Source: Microvirga puerhi (GTDB lineage Bacteria; Pseudomonadota; Alphaproteobacteria; Rhizobiales; Beijerinckiaceae). From it: a stretch of DNA of 64,000 bases. Made by a program: the position numbers and the translations under genes. Positions within the stretch are counted from its first letter, which is position 1. Every line of letters starts with the position of its first letter. The notes under the pieces were generated by a model, which saw nothing but the letters and a program-made list of their open reading frames with translations, ran no database searches and was not told where the DNA came from. This document shows, piece after piece, positions 30,805-40,816 of this stretch. Location: assembly GCF_020089865.1 (NCBI RefSeq), contig NZ_JAIRBM010000006.1:62001-126000 (forward strand), given 5' to 3'.

Positions 30805-31887
30805 TCAGGACGTCAGTCCGCTGACGAGGGACGGAATGTCGAGCGGGCGGAAGCCGTAATGGTTCAGCCAGCGCACATCGGCCTCGAAGAAGGGGCGCAG
30901 GTCGGGCATGCCGTATTTGAGCATGGCGATGCGATCGATCCCCATGCCCCAGGCGAAGCCCTGATACTCGTCGGGATCGAGGCCGCAATTCCTGAGCACG
31001 TTCGGATGGACCATGCCGCAGCCGAGAATCTCCAGCCAATCCTCGCCCTCGCCGAAGCGGATCTCGCCACCTTTGCGGGAGCACTGGATATCGACCTCCG
31101 CCGACGGCTCCGTGAACGGGAAGAACGACGGGCGGAAGCGCATCTTGACCTGATCGACCTCGAAGAACGCCTTGCAGAATTCCTCCAGCACCCACTTCAT
31201 GTGCGCGATGTTGGCCTGCTTGTCGATCACGAGCCCCTCGACCTGATGGAACATCGGCGTGTGGGTCTGGTCCGAGTCGTGGCGATAGGTCCGGCCCGGA
31301 ATGACGACACGGATCGGCGGCTTCTGGGACATCATGGTGCGGATCTGCACCGGCGATGTGTGGGTGCGCAGCACCTTGCGCTCGCCCTTCTCGTCGGGAG
31401 CGAGGAAGAAGGTGTCGTGCATCTCGCGGGCCGGATGCCCTTCCGGGAAGTTCAGAGCCGTGAAGTTGAGATAGTCCGTCTCGATGTCCGGCCCGTCCGC
31501 CACGGAGAAGCCCATATCGGCGAAGATTGCCGACAGCTCCTCGATCACCTGGCTGATCGGGTGAATACGACCGCGGGTCTCCGGCCCCTCCTGAACGGGA
31601 AGCGTCACGTCGACCCGTTCCGCCGCGAGCCGGGCGTCGAGGGCGGCCTCGGCGAGAACTTCCTTGCGGGCGGCGATGGCGCCCTGCACCCGGTCGCGCA
31701 AGCCATTGATCAAGGGGCCACGCTCCTTGCGCTCCTCCGGCGTCATGGCGCCGAGGGTCTTCAGCAGTTCGGAGACGGAGCCCTTCTTGCCGAGGGCGGA
31801 GACGCGCACGGATTCCACCGCCGCTTCGTCACCGGCAGTTTCGACCTGGGAAATCAGGTCACGTTCGAGTTCTTTGAGGTCGGTCAT
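30805..31887 (-). CDS. pheS: Phenylalanyl-tRNA synthetase alpha subunit
   Basis: PheS (360 residues) carries the class II catalytic core: [10 protein letters not shown], motif 2 region with FRxE-like [25 protein letters not shown], and motif 3 [14 protein letters not shown]. An N-terminal coiled-coil arm (about residues 1-90) binds tRNA. ATG at 31887 (MTDLKELE) gives the standard family N terminus; an in-frame ATG at 31908 would add seven residues without a good ribosome site. A 12-bp palindrome TCAAGCGCTTGA at 31906-31917 lies just upstream. pheT follows. Confidence 0.96.
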   Translation of the reverse strand: MTDLKELERDLISQVETAGDEAAVESVRVSALGKKGSVSELLKTLGAMTPEERKERGPLINGLRDRVQGAIAARKEVLAEAALDARLAAERVDVTLPVQEGPETRGRIHPISQVIEELSAIFADMGFSVADGPDIETDYLNFTALNFPEGHPAREMHDTFFLAPDEKGERKVLRTHTSPVQIRTMMSQKPPIRVVIPGRTYRHDSDQTHTPMFHQVEGLVIDKQANIAHMKWVLEEFCKAFFEVDQVKMRFRPSFFPFTEPSAEVDIQCSRKGGEIRFGEGEDWLEILGCGMVHPNVLRNCGLDPDEYQGFAWGMGIDRIAMLKYGMPDLRPFFEADVRWLNHYGFRPLDIPSLVSGLTS

Positions 31888-32018
31888 CGGTCCGTTGCCA
31901 TTTTTCAAGCGCTTGAGTGAGGCGCGGCGCGGGAACCGTCAAGCCGTCCGAGCCGCGAAAAGCCGATCGACAGCCTCTTGGGCCGCCGCAGCGTTGGGTC
32001 TCGGTGGCGGGATGTAGT

Positions 32019-32045
32019 GGCGCGGCCGGAAAAACCAGCCGCGCC
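32019..32045 (-). terminator. Possible terminator hairpin after rplT
   Basis: GGCGCGGC (32019-32026) and GCCGCGCC (32038-32045) form a perfect 8-bp stem whose loop, read on the minus strand, contains TTTTT. It lies 16 bases after the rplT stop. There is no T-run after the stem, so efficiency is doubtful, but nothing else in the gap to pheS resembles a terminator. Confidence 0.45.
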
Positions 32046-32060
32046 GGAGCCAGGCTGTCT

Positions 32061-32432
32061 TTAAGCGGCCTGCTGCTGCGGCAGCGAAGCCTTGGCGCGC
32101 TCCACGTAAGCGGCGAAAGCCGCCGGCTCATGGATGGCCATCTCGGACAGAACCTTGCGATCGATCTCAATCCCAGCCTTGCCGAGACCGTCGATAAATC
32201 GGGAATAGGTCAGGCCGTGCTCGCGGACCGCCGCGTTGAGGCGCTGGATCCAGAGAGCGCGGAACGTGCGCTTCTTGTTCTTACGGTCGCGATAAGCATA
32301 TTGCATGCTCTTCTCGACCGCCTGCTTGGCGATGCGGATGGTGTTCTTGCGACGGCCGTAGAAACCCTTGGCTGCCTTGAAAACCTTCTTGTGCTTTGCG
32401 TGGGCGGTAACGCCCCGTTTGACGCGGGCCAT
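32061..32432 (-). CDS. rplT: 50S ribosomal protein L20
   Basis: L20 (123 residues) is an early assembly protein of the large subunit that binds 23S rRNA domains I and II. The start [19 protein letters not shown] and the stretch [17 protein letters not shown] are diagnostic. A strong AAGGAG lies eight bases before the ATG. It follows rpmI by 38 bases in the usual infC-rpmI-rplT order. The C terminus ends in an unremarkable Gln/Ala tail. Confidence 0.97.
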   Translation of the reverse strand: MARVKRGVTAHAKHKKVFKAAKGFYGRRKNTIRIAKQAVEKSMQYAYRDRKNKKRTFRALWIQRLNAAVREHGLTYSRFIDGLGKAGIEIDRKVLSEMAIHEPAAFAAYVERAKASLPQQQAA

Positions 32433-32470
32433 TTAAAAAACTCCTTCAAAATCCGGGATGTGGAAGTGCC

Positions 32471-32671
32471 TTAGCCGTTCGGCAGGAAGTACTTCTTCAC
32501 GTTGTAGGCATCACCCGCGAACAGGGTGGTGGTGCCGCGCAGGTTGCGGATCTGCTTGTTGGTCCGCTTGATCATCCCGTGGCGCTTGCCGGATTGGGCG
32601 TAAACGACCTTGCCGGTGCCAGTGATCTTGAAGCGCTTCTTCGCGCCCGATTTCGTCTTCAGCTTGGGCAT
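32471..32671 (-). CDS. rpmI: 50S ribosomal protein L35
   Basis: L35 (66 residues), recognised by [18 protein letters not shown] and [25 protein letters not shown] lies six bases before the ATG. The 216-base leader between infC and this gene contains a terminator after infC and a second hairpin with two competing partner arms, which suggests that rpmI-rplT expression is adjusted separately from infC. Confidence 0.97.
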   Translation of the reverse strand: MPKLKTKSGAKKRFKITGTGKVVYAQSGKRHGMIKRTNKQIRNLRGTTTLFAGDAYNVKKYFLPNG

Positions 32672-32702
32672 TTGGCTCTCCTGTGGTCAAGCCTCGTCGC
32701 GG

Positions 32703-32779
32703 CGAACCGCCCCGAGGCCTTGTCATTGCTGCATGAGCAAAACGAACCGCCACGGCAGCCCTAACAGCCGGGCGGTTCG
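32703..32779 (-). promoter_or_regulatory. Candidate attenuator in rpmI leader
   Basis: Read on the minus strand, CGAACCGCC (32779-32771) can pair with GGCGGTTCG at 32751-32743, which is directly followed by TTTT and so resembles a terminator. It can also pair with an identical GGCGGTTCG at 32711-32703, about 30 bases before the rpmI start. The two pairings exclude each other, the layout of an attenuator. The trigger is unknown; L20 or L35 would be the natural candidates by analogy with other bacteria. Confidence 0.5.
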
Positions 32780-32810
32780 ATGAAGGGCGGCTTATGGCAG
32801 AGGACGGGCC

Positions 32811-32842
32811 AAAAAGCAATGGCCGCCGGTGATCCGACGGCC
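32811..32842 (-). terminator. Rho-independent terminator after infC
   Basis: GGCCGCCGG (32821-32829) pairs with CCGACGGCC (32834-32842) with one mismatch and a four-base loop. On the minus strand the stem is followed after five bases by TTTTT (32815-32811). It lies about 45 bases beyond the infC stop codon and would separate infC from rpmI-rplT, at least in part. Confidence 0.6.
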
Positions 32843-32887
32843 AATACGCTTCATGAAATGCCCGAAGGCCGAAAAGTGAGCCGCCGC

Positions 32888-33430
32888 TCAGCGCGGCGCC
32901 AGGACCATCACGACCTGACGGCCCTCGAAATTCGGCTCCATCTCGACCTTGGCGAGTTCGCCGACATCGGCCTTGACGCGATCGAGGACCTTGAGGCCCA
33001 GATCCTGGTGCGCCATCTCGCGGCCGCGGAAGCGCAAGGTGATCTTGACCTTGTTGCCCTCTTCGAAGAAGCCCTTCATGGCCTTCATCTTGACGTCGTA
33101 ATCGTGGTCGTCGATGCCCGGGCGAAGCTTGATTTCCTTGACCTCGACGGTCTTCTGCTTCTTACGCGCCTCGGACGCCTTCTTCTGCTCGAGGAAGCGG
33201 TATTTGCCGTAATCGAGGATCTTGCAGACGGGCGGGGAAGAATTCGGTGCGATCTCGACAAGGTCGAGGCCGGCATCCTCAGCGATGCGCAAGGCGTCGA
33301 AAAACGGCATCACGCCGCGATTCTGGCCGGTATCGTCGATCAGCTGTACTTCGCGAACACCGCGAATGTCCCGGTTGGCGCGCGGTCCGTCCTTCTGCGG
33401 AACCGGCATAGCTCTCATTGGTCTGCGAAT
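32888..33430 (-). CDS. infC: Translation initiation factor IF-3
   Basis: IF-3 (180 residues from ATT) prevents subunit rejoining and checks the start codon. The N domain shows [21 protein letters not shown], the linker is Lys-rich, and the C domain has [15 protein letters not shown] and [12 protein letters not shown]. The best start is ATT at 33430: AGGAGA sits eight bases upstream, and it gives [10 protein letters not shown], matching the MRRP start I recall for related IF-3 proteins. The ATG codons at 33418 and 33409 lack a ribosome site at normal spacing. Rare start codons are typical of infC and underlie its autoregulation. Confidence 0.95.
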   Translation of the reverse strand: MRRPMRAMPVPQKDGPRANRDIRGVREVQLIDDTGQNRGVMPFFDALRIAEDAGLDLVEIAPNSSPPVCKILDYGKYRFLEQKKASEARKKQKTVEVKEIKLRPGIDDHDYDVKMKAMKGFFEEGNKVKITLRFRGREMAHQDLGLKVLDRVKADVGELAKVEMEPNFEGRQVVMVLAPR

Positions 33431-33444
33431 GGCTCGTATCTCCT
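33428..33444 (-). promoter_or_regulatory. infC ribosome-binding site with ATT start
   Basis: On the minus strand AGGAGA (33444-33439) is followed by eight bases and ATT (33430-33428), which is in frame with the IF-3 coding sequence and 12 bases upstream of the first ATG. This spacing decides the start. Confidence 0.8.
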
Positions 33445-33540
33445 GTTATGCGGCCCGACGAAAGCCATAGGGCATCCAGCCCTCCCGACTCCGTAGCGAT
33501 ACCGCGAATGCTCTGACATTTCGCGCAAATGCGCGCGAAG

Positions 33541-34785
33541 TCAACTTGTTCTAGGTGGGAATTGCCCCTCCAAAAGGGCTGAATAGACATCAAGCGTGCT
33601 CGACACCATGCGTTCCAGCGAGAAATGACGCTCCACATGGCTTCGCGCACGGGATCCCAGGGCGATTCGGGCGCTGGCCCCTAAGGCGAGTGCCGCCCCG
33701 AGTGCATCCGCCAGCGCATCGGCGTCGCCCGGCACGATCCGCCATCCGGTGCGCTCCTGCGGCAGCACCGCCGGGGGCGACAGGACGGTTTCCGGAACCG
33801 CACCGAGATCGGACACGACGACGGGCGTCCCCATGGCCTGAGCCTCCACGGCCGACCGGCCGAAGGCCTCTGGCTCCGTCGACGGCACCGTGACCACGGA
33901 GGCCGCCAGGAAAGCGGCCGGCATATCCGTGCAATGGCCGACCCGGCGAACGATGCCGTTGAGCCGGCGGGCCTCGATCAGAGCATCCAGCTCCTTCACA
34001 TAAGAATCCCGGCCCTGAGGATCACCCGCCAGGATATAGGTGACATCGCCGATCCCGGCATCACGCAGCTTGGCCGCCGCCTCGATGAGGACACGCTGCC
34101 CCTTCCAGCCGGTTAGCCGTGCCGCCAGCAGCACCATCCGCTCGTGCGGCGATACGTTCCAGGCCTTGCGGAGATTCTCGACCCGCTCAGGCGAGACGGC
34201 GGAGGGCGAGAAGGTCGCGAAATCCGTGCCGCGATGGATGACGCGGATGCGATCCCTGGCCTGGGGGTAAAGCGAGCCGATGAGATCGCCCGTATAATGC
34301 GAGTTGGCGATCACCGCGTCGCCCCGTGCCATGACCGAATTGTAAAGCACCTTCACCGAGGAGCGTCCCGCATAGCTGCCGTGATAGGTGGTCACGAACG
34401 GCAGATTGAGCGAGCGCGCCGCTCCGAGAGCGACCCAGGCCGGCGCCCGCGAGCGGGCATGGACGAGGGCCACCCGCTCATTGTGGCAGATCCGGGCAAG
34501 CCGTCTCACATTGATCAACATGGAGAAGGGATTTTTCGTCGCTGCAGGAAATGGGATCCAAATGCCGCCCTTGGTCTGCAATTCGCCCACGAGACGGCCG
34601 CCCTCGGTCGCCACGAGAGCGCGGGCGCCGACATGGGCCAGCCCCTCTGCGACGTCGACGGTCGTGCGCTCGGCCCCTCCGGCTTCGAGCTCGGGAATGA
34701 TCTGGAGGATCGTCCGCCCTGCCAACGGATGAATGTTGGACGACGGGAACGGAGCTCCTCCGCTGGCTCGCTTTGAAAGATTCAC
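33541..34785 (-). CDS. Glycosyltransferase family 4 protein
   Basis: A GT-B fold glycosyltransferase (about 414 residues). The N-terminal acceptor domain has LQIIPELEAGGAERTT, HARSRAPAWVA and TTYHGSY; the C-terminal nucleotide-sugar domain has VLLAARLTGWKGQ and the retaining-GT4 motif EPEAFGRSAVEAQAMGTPVV. It likely builds a cell-surface polysaccharide or lipopolysaccharide, but donor and acceptor cannot be inferred. The start is uncertain: GTG at 34785 is given (GGAGAAGG about 11 bases upstream), while an ATG at 34854 would overlap the start of the divergent hydrolase gene. It ends 110 bases upstream of infC. Confidence 0.87.
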   Translation of the reverse strand: MNLSKRASGGAPFPSSNIHPLAGRTILQIIPELEAGGAERTTVDVAEGLAHVGARALVATEGGRLVGELQTKGGIWIPFPAATKNPFSMLINVRRLARICHNERVALVHARSRAPAWVALGAARSLNLPFVTTYHGSYAGRSSVKVLYNSVMARGDAVIANSHYTGDLIGSLYPQARDRIRVIHRGTDFATFSPSAVSPERVENLRKAWNVSPHERMVLLAARLTGWKGQRVLIEAAAKLRDAGIGDVTYILAGDPQGRDSYVKELDALIEARRLNGIVRRVGHCTDMPAAFLAASVVTVPSTEPEAFGRSAVEAQAMGTPVVVSDLGAVPETVLSPPAVLPQERTGWRIVPGDADALADALGAALALGASARIALGSRARSHVERHFSLERMVSSTLDVYSALLEGQFPPRTS

Positions 34786-34852
34786 CGATGTAAGAGCCTT
34801 CTCCAAGAATGACCGAGAACGTTGCTTTAAAGCAGTTGAGGATGAGTTAACC

Positions 34853-35614
34853 ATGCAGCAAGCCGTCGCCGTCGGAAACGCCGCGGAGGCACGCCACATC
34901 GCCGTTCTTTCGCGGGACGGCAAGGGGCCGCCGGTTGTCTGGCTTGGCGGTTTCAGATCCGACATGCGCTCCACCAAGGCGGAAGCCCTGGATGCGTGGG
35001 CGGAAAAAACCGGCCGCGCCTTCCTCCGTTTCGACTATAGCGGCCATGGCGCATCCGGCGGGACTTTCGACGAGGCGACAGTCTCGGATTGGCTCGACGA
35101 CAGCCTCGCCGTGTTCGACAATTTCCTGAAGTCCCGCCCCATTCTCGTCGGGTCCTCGATGGGAGGATGGCTGGCGCTCCTGGCGACACGGCGTCTTCTG
35201 GAGACCGGTTCTGCTCTCGCGCCACTCGGAATGGTCCTGATTGCGCCCGCCGTCGATTTCACGGAACGGCTAATGTGGGACCGCTTTCCCGAGGTGATCC
35301 GACGCGCCATCGAGGATAAGGGCAGCTATTCGCTTCCCTCGACCTATGCGCCCGAACCCTACCCGATTACGAAATCCCTGATCGAGGACGGCCGCAGGCA
35401 TCTCCTCTTCGGCGCGCCCATCCGCACCGGATGTCCCGTCCATATCCTGCAGGGCATGCAGGATACCGACGTGCCGTGGACCCATGCTCTCAAGCTGGTC
35501 GAGCACCTGCCCGGCGACAGTGCCTCCCTCACGCTCGTCAACGATGGCGATCACCGTCTATCGCGACCTGAAGATCTCGACCGCCTGATCCAGGCGGTCG
35601 AGGCAATGGGATGA
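34853..35614 (+). CDS. Alpha/beta hydrolase
   Basis: A 253-residue serine hydrolase. VVWLGGFRSDM is the oxyanion-side strand, FDYSGHGASGG follows, the nucleophile elbow is GSSMGGW (Ser), the acidic residue is in GMQDTDVPW, and His is in NDGDHRLSRPEDL. The pattern resembles the acyl-protein/short-chain esterase group close to ABHD10-like proteins. Substrate is unknown. GAGGA lies about ten bases before the ATG. It is divergent from the glycosyltransferase gene. Confidence 0.87.
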   Translation: MQQAVAVGNAAEARHIAVLSRDGKGPPVVWLGGFRSDMRSTKAEALDAWAEKTGRAFLRFDYSGHGASGGTFDEATVSDWLDDSLAVFDNFLKSRPILVGSSMGGWLALLATRRLLETGSALAPLGMVLIAPAVDFTERLMWDRFPEVIRRAIEDKGSYSLPSTYAPEPYPITKSLIEDGRRHLLFGAPIRTGCPVHILQGMQDTDVPWTHALKLVEHLPGDSASLTLVNDGDHRLSRPEDLDRLIQAVEAMG

Positions 35615-35632
35615 AAGAGGGAAAGGTGAGCC

Positions 35633-35899
35633 TTAATGCAGGCTCACCGTCTCAAGGTCGTGCGCCCAGGCATTGGCCACCGCCGCGTCGCGGCTGTCGG
35701 TCAGCACGATCGGCTCGCCGCTGGCGGACAGGAGCGCGAAGAGCTGCAGGCCGGGCTGGATGTCGGGAGCTTGGGGAAAGAGCTGGGCAATATCGTCCGA
35801 CAGGACCGGCTTCACATAGGCCATCTCGCCCTCACCCAGAGCAGCAAGTTCGGCCTTGTTCAGGAGTCCGTCGTTCAGGGTCTTTAAGTTGGTGTTCAT
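35633..35899 (-). CDS. DUF1150 family protein
   Basis: A small 88-residue protein with the alphaproteobacterial DUF1150 pattern: MAYVKPVLSDDIAQLFP, LFALLSASGEPIVLTDSRDAAVANAW. It follows the Hsp20 gene by 12 bases, a pairing conserved in Rhizobiales, so a heat-stress role is likely by association. No enzymatic motif is seen. Confidence 0.88.
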   Translation of the reverse strand: MNTNLKTLNDGLLNKAELAALGEGEMAYVKPVLSDDIAQLFPQAPDIQPGLQLFALLSASGEPIVLTDSRDAAVANAWAHDLETVSLH

Positions 35900-35911
35900 G
35901 AGGACCTCTCC

Positions 35912-36358
35912 TTAGCGGTTCCCGTCAAGCTTGTCCGGAGCACTGATGTCGATCTTGCGGATAATCCGCTCCGGCTCGGGCCGGGCCAGATCGATCGACA
36001 GAAGGCCGTTGGACAGGTCAGCTCCGAGCACCTCCATGCCATCGGCGAGGAGGAATGCCCGCTGGAACTGACGGGCGGCGATACCGCGATGCAGGAAGTG
36101 TCTTGCCTTGTCTTCGATCTGCCGCCCCCGAATGACGAGCTGGTTTTCCTCCAGCGTCACTTCGAGCTGCTCCCGGGTGAACCCGGCAACGGCAAGGGTG
36201 ATCCGGAGTCGCTCGGGGTCCTGTGCAGTCCGCGCCAGGCGCTCGATATTGTAGGGTGGATATCCATCCCCTGCGGCCTTTGCGACTCGGTCGAGCGCCT
36301 GCTCGATCTCGTCGAAGCCCAGAAGGAACGGATGCCCAAAGGGCGATTGACGCGACAT
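35912..36358 (-). CDS. Hsp20 family small heat shock protein
   Basis: A 148-residue ATP-independent chaperone that holds unfolding proteins. The alpha-crystallin domain runs from about residue 35 (YNIERL, then LRITLAVAGFTREQLEVTLEENQLVIRG) to RAFLLADGMEVLGADLSNGLLSIDLARP. The N-terminal MSRQSPFGHPFLLGFDEIE matches the class A rhizobial sHsp type. The conserved C-terminal IxI-like motif may be in RIIRKIDIS. ATG at 36358 is preferred to GTG at 36385. A possible heat-shock promoter lies upstream. It is co-directional with the DUF1150 gene. Confidence 0.93.
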   Translation of the reverse strand: MSRQSPFGHPFLLGFDEIEQALDRVAKAAGDGYPPYNIERLARTAQDPERLRITLAVAGFTREQLEVTLEENQLVIRGRQIEDKARHFLHRGIAARQFQRAFLLADGMEVLGADLSNGLLSIDLARPEPERIIRKIDISAPDKLDGNR

Positions 36359-36444
36359 CTTCGAAGCCCAGAGTTTAAGAGGCACTTCGCTTGGTTTGAG
36401 CCCGCCTATGCGGCACTCAGGCGCCTGTTCCCAGGCGTTGACAT

Positions 36445-36475
36445 CAATATGGAGGCTCGGCTTCTTGCTATCAAG
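36445..36475 (-). promoter_or_regulatory. Possible RpoH-type promoter for hsp20
   Basis: On the minus strand CTTG (36475-36472) is followed after 17 or 18 bases by CTCCATATTG, which approximates the alphaproteobacterial heat-shock consensus (CTTG, spacer of 17-18, CYTATnT). It lies about 87 bases upstream of the Hsp20 start. A 6-bp hairpin (36422-36437) falls in the presumed leader. Confidence 0.35.
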
Positions 36476-36544
36476 GGCTTGGCCTTTCGGCCAGGCCCGC
36501 AGAGTTAATCCATTGGAAAAATTGATATTTTCCTGAATGTTGCG

Positions 36545-37945
<1,401 letters not shown>

Positions 37946-38153
37946 GATGTTTCATCCAAAGATAAGGGCTTGATGCCTTTGCCACAGATCCTGCCCCAAG
38001 GCCAAGCCGCATTGACAGGCTGCTAGCCCTTTGAGCATGGTGCGCGCCGTTTACCACTTCGAAACCAGTTGGTAGACTCGACAGCGCTTTTCTGATCTGC
38101 ATTCTTGCATTCGGCACAACAGGCGCAATGCAGCGCCGTAAGGGAATTGGCCA

Positions 38154-39749
38154 ATGAAACGTCTCCCCAACCTTCTTCTTTCGGCAGCCATGGTCACCGC
38201 CATGGCGACCTCCTTCACGGCCGTGCAGGCCGCGACCCCGCCGGACACGCTGGTCCAGGCTTGGCAGAGCGACGACATCATCTCGCTCGACCCAGCCGAG
38301 GTGTTCGAATTCAGCGCCTCCGAGATCATGGGCAACACCTATGAGCGCCTGATCCAGTACGACATCAAGGACGTGTCCAAGATCTCAGGACAGGCGGCCG
38401 AGTCCTGGACGGTGTCGGACGACGGCAAGACCTATACGTTCAAGCTTCGCCCGAACCGCAAGTTCGCCTCCGGCAACCCGATCACCGCTGAGGACGTGGT
38501 CTACTCTCTCCAGCGCGCCGTCGCTCTCGACAAGTCCCCCGCCTTCATCCTCGGCCAGTTCGGCCTGACCAAGGACAACGTGAAGGACAAGATCAAGCAG
38601 ACCGGCCCGCTCGAGCTCACCGTCGAAGTCGACAAGCCCTATGCGCCGACCCTCGTCCTCTACTGCCTCGGCAACTCGGTTGCCTCCATCGTGGATAAGA
38701 AGCTCCTGCAGCAGAACGAGAAGGACGGCGACTACGGCTACAACTGGCTGAAGACGCACTATGCCGGTTCCGGCCCGTACATCATGCGCGACTGGAAGGC
38801 CAACGAGGTCCTCGTCCTCGAGCGTAACCCGAACTACGAGAAGAAGACTCCGCTCGCCCGCGTCATCTACCGCCACATCAAGGAAACCGCGAGCCAGCGC
38901 CTCCTCCTCGAAAAGGGCGATATCGACGTGGCCCGCAGCCTGAATCCGGAAGAGATCGATGCCGTGGCCAAGAACCCGGACATCAAGATCCAGTCCGCTC
39001 CGAAGGGCACGGTCTACTATCTCGGCCTCAACCAGAAGAACCCCAATCTTGCGAAGCCCGAGGTTCGCCAGGCTCTCAAGTATCTCGTCGATTATGCCGC
39101 CATCGGCGACACGATCATGAAGTACAAGGGCGTCGTTCATCAGAACTTCCTGCCCAAGGGCTTCCTCGGCGCCACGACGACCAACCCGTACAAGCTCGAC
39201 GTCGCCAAGGCTAAGGAGCTTCTCGCCAAGGCCGGTCTGAAGGACGGTTTCAGCGTCACGATGGACACGCGCTCCACGGCGGAAATCACCGGTATCGCCC
39301 AGGCGATGCAGTCGACCTTCGCGCAGGCCGGCATCAAGCTTGAGATCCTGCCGATGGACTCGAAGCAGGCTCTGACGAAGTACCGCGCTCGCCAGCACGA
39401 CATCTATATCGGCAACTGGGGCTCGGACTATCAGGACCCGAACTCCAACGCGGACACCTTCGCGGCGAACGACGACAACTCGGACAACGCGAAGGCAAAG
39501 CCGCTCGCCTGGCGCAACGCCTGGGATCCGGGCCCGCTGACCGCCAAGACCCGCGCTGCCGTCATGGAGCGTGATGCCGAGAAGCGCGCCGAGATGTACA
39601 AGGAGCTTCAGAAGTCGGTTCTCGACGACGGTCCGTTCGTGATCTTCCTGCAGCAGAATGAAGTGGCAGCGGTTCGCAAGAACATCGACGGCTTCATCCT
39701 CGGCCCGTCCTTCAGCGACAACGACGTGTCCCAGACCAAGAAGAACTGA
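38154..39749 (+). CDS. Dipeptide-type ABC substrate-binding protein
   Basis: A periplasmic SBP_bac_5 protein (531 residues) of the DppA/OppA group. Sec signal MKRLPNLLLSAAMVTAMATSF ending in VQAA. Family stretch: PAESWTVSDDGKTYTF-like AAESWTVSDDGKTYTFKLRP, ITAEDVVYSLQRAVAL and YYLGLNQKNP. AAGGGAA precedes the ATG by eight bases. It is the first gene of a five-gene importer operon that ends with an M19 dipeptidase, so small peptides are the likely ligands, though this family also binds opines, nickel and glycosides. Confidence 0.92.
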   Translation: MKRLPNLLLSAAMVTAMATSFTAVQAATPPDTLVQAWQSDDIISLDPAEVFEFSASEIMGNTYERLIQYDIKDVSKISGQAAESWTVSDDGKTYTFKLRPNRKFASGNPITAEDVVYSLQRAVALDKSPAFILGQFGLTKDNVKDKIKQTGPLELTVEVDKPYAPTLVLYCLGNSVASIVDKKLLQQNEKDGDYGYNWLKTHYAGSGPYIMRDWKANEVLVLERNPNYEKKTPLARVIYRHIKETASQRLLLEKGDIDVARSLNPEEIDAVAKNPDIKIQSAPKGTVYYLGLNQKNPNLAKPEVRQALKYLVDYAAIGDTIMKYKGVVHQNFLPKGFLGATTTNPYKLDVAKAKELLAKAGLKDGFSVTMDTRSTAEITGIAQAMQSTFAQAGIKLEILPMDSKQALTKYRARQHDIYIGNWGSDYQDPNSNADTFAANDDNSDNAKAKPLAWRNAWDPGPLTAKTRAAVMERDAEKRAEMYKELQKSVLDDGPFVIFLQQNEVAAVRKNIDGFILGPSFSDNDVSQTKKN

Positions 39750-39757
39750 CACTGACA

Positions 39758-40816
39758 ATGGTTTCTGCAGCCATGAGCCGGGGCGGAGAGCACGCAAGTG
39801 CCCTCCGCTCCTTCCTTAAGAGACTAGCCCAGTTCGTCATCGTTCTCGCGACGACGCTGCTGGGGCTTGTCGCCGTGACATTCTTCATCGGGCGCGTTGT
39901 CCCGATCGATCCCGTGATCGCCATCGTGGGCGATCGTGCGCCACCGCATGTCTATGAGCGCACGCGCAAGGAGCTTGGCCTCGACAAGCCTCTCGCCGAG
40001 CAGTTCGTCATCTATGTGAAGAAGGCAGCGACCGGCGATTTCGGCAACTCGGTGCTCACCACCAATCCGGTGATGTCGGATATCGCGAGAGTGTTTCCGG
40101 CAACCCTTGAGCTCGCGACGCTCGGTACGATCATCGGAACTCTGATCGGCATTCCGCTCGGAGTTCTGGCGGCTGTGAAGCGCGGGACGCTCATCGATCA
40201 GGTCGTCCGGTTTCTCGGTCTCGTCGGATATTCGATCCCGATCTTCTGGCTCGGCCTGATGGGCCTGCTGCTCTTCTATGCGAAGCTCGGCTGGGTCGCG
40301 GGGCCAGGACGCATCGACGTCACCTATTCCTATCTCTATACGCCCGTCACCGGCATCGTGCTCCTCGACACTCTGATGCAGGGACAGATGGATGCATTCT
40401 GGGATGCGGTCTCGCACGTCGCCTTGCCGGCCTGCCTGCTCGGATATTTCTCGCTCGCCTATATCAGCCGGATGACACGTTCGTTCATGCTAAACGAACT
40501 CGCGCAGGAATACGTGATCGCGGCGCGGGTCAAAGGTCTGTCGGAATTTCGCGTGATCTGGCGCCACGCCCTGCGCAATGCGGCCGTGCCGTTGATTACC
40601 GTCATCGCCCTCTCCTACGCGAATCTGCTCGAAGGATCCGTCCTCACCGAGACCGTGTTCGCCTGGCCAGGGCTTGGCCAATACATCACCAACTCCCTGC
40701 AGAATGCGGACATGAATGCCGTGCTCGGCGGAACGATCGTGATCGGCACCGTTTTCGTGCTGCTCAATCTCGTGTCCGATCTGCTTTATCGTCTGCTTGA
40801 TCCGAGGACCCGCTGA
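39758..40816 (+). CDS. Dipeptide-type ABC permease (DppB-like)
   Basis: A 352-residue permease with an N-terminal helix and the GLDKPLAEQFVIYVKKAATGDFGNSVLT stretch typical of DppB, about six hydrophobic segments, and the ATPase-contact loop AARVKGLSEFRVIWRHALRNA. It starts eight bases after the binding-protein stop. The ATG at 39773 is an alternative start. Confidence 0.92.
   Translation: MVSAAMSRGGEHASALRSFLKRLAQFVIVLATTLLGLVAVTFFIGRVVPIDPVIAIVGDRAPPHVYERTRKELGLDKPLAEQFVIYVKKAATGDFGNSVLTTNPVMSDIARVFPATLELATLGTIIGTLIGIPLGVLAAVKRGTLIDQVVRFLGLVGYSIPIFWLGLMGLLLFYAKLGWVAGPGRIDVTYSYLYTPVTGIVLLDTLMQGQMDAFWDAVSHVALPACLLGYFSLAYISRMTRSFMLNELAQEYVIAARVKGLSEFRVIWRHALRNAAVPLITVIALSYANLLEGSVLTETVFAWPGLGQYITNSLQNADMNAVLGGTIVIGTVFVLLNLVSDLLYRLLDPRTR

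Noticed and set aside
31906..31917. TCAAGCGCTTGA palindrome before pheS as a specific regulatory site
   Set aside because: A single 12-bp palindrome without a known binding protein is not enough to name a function.
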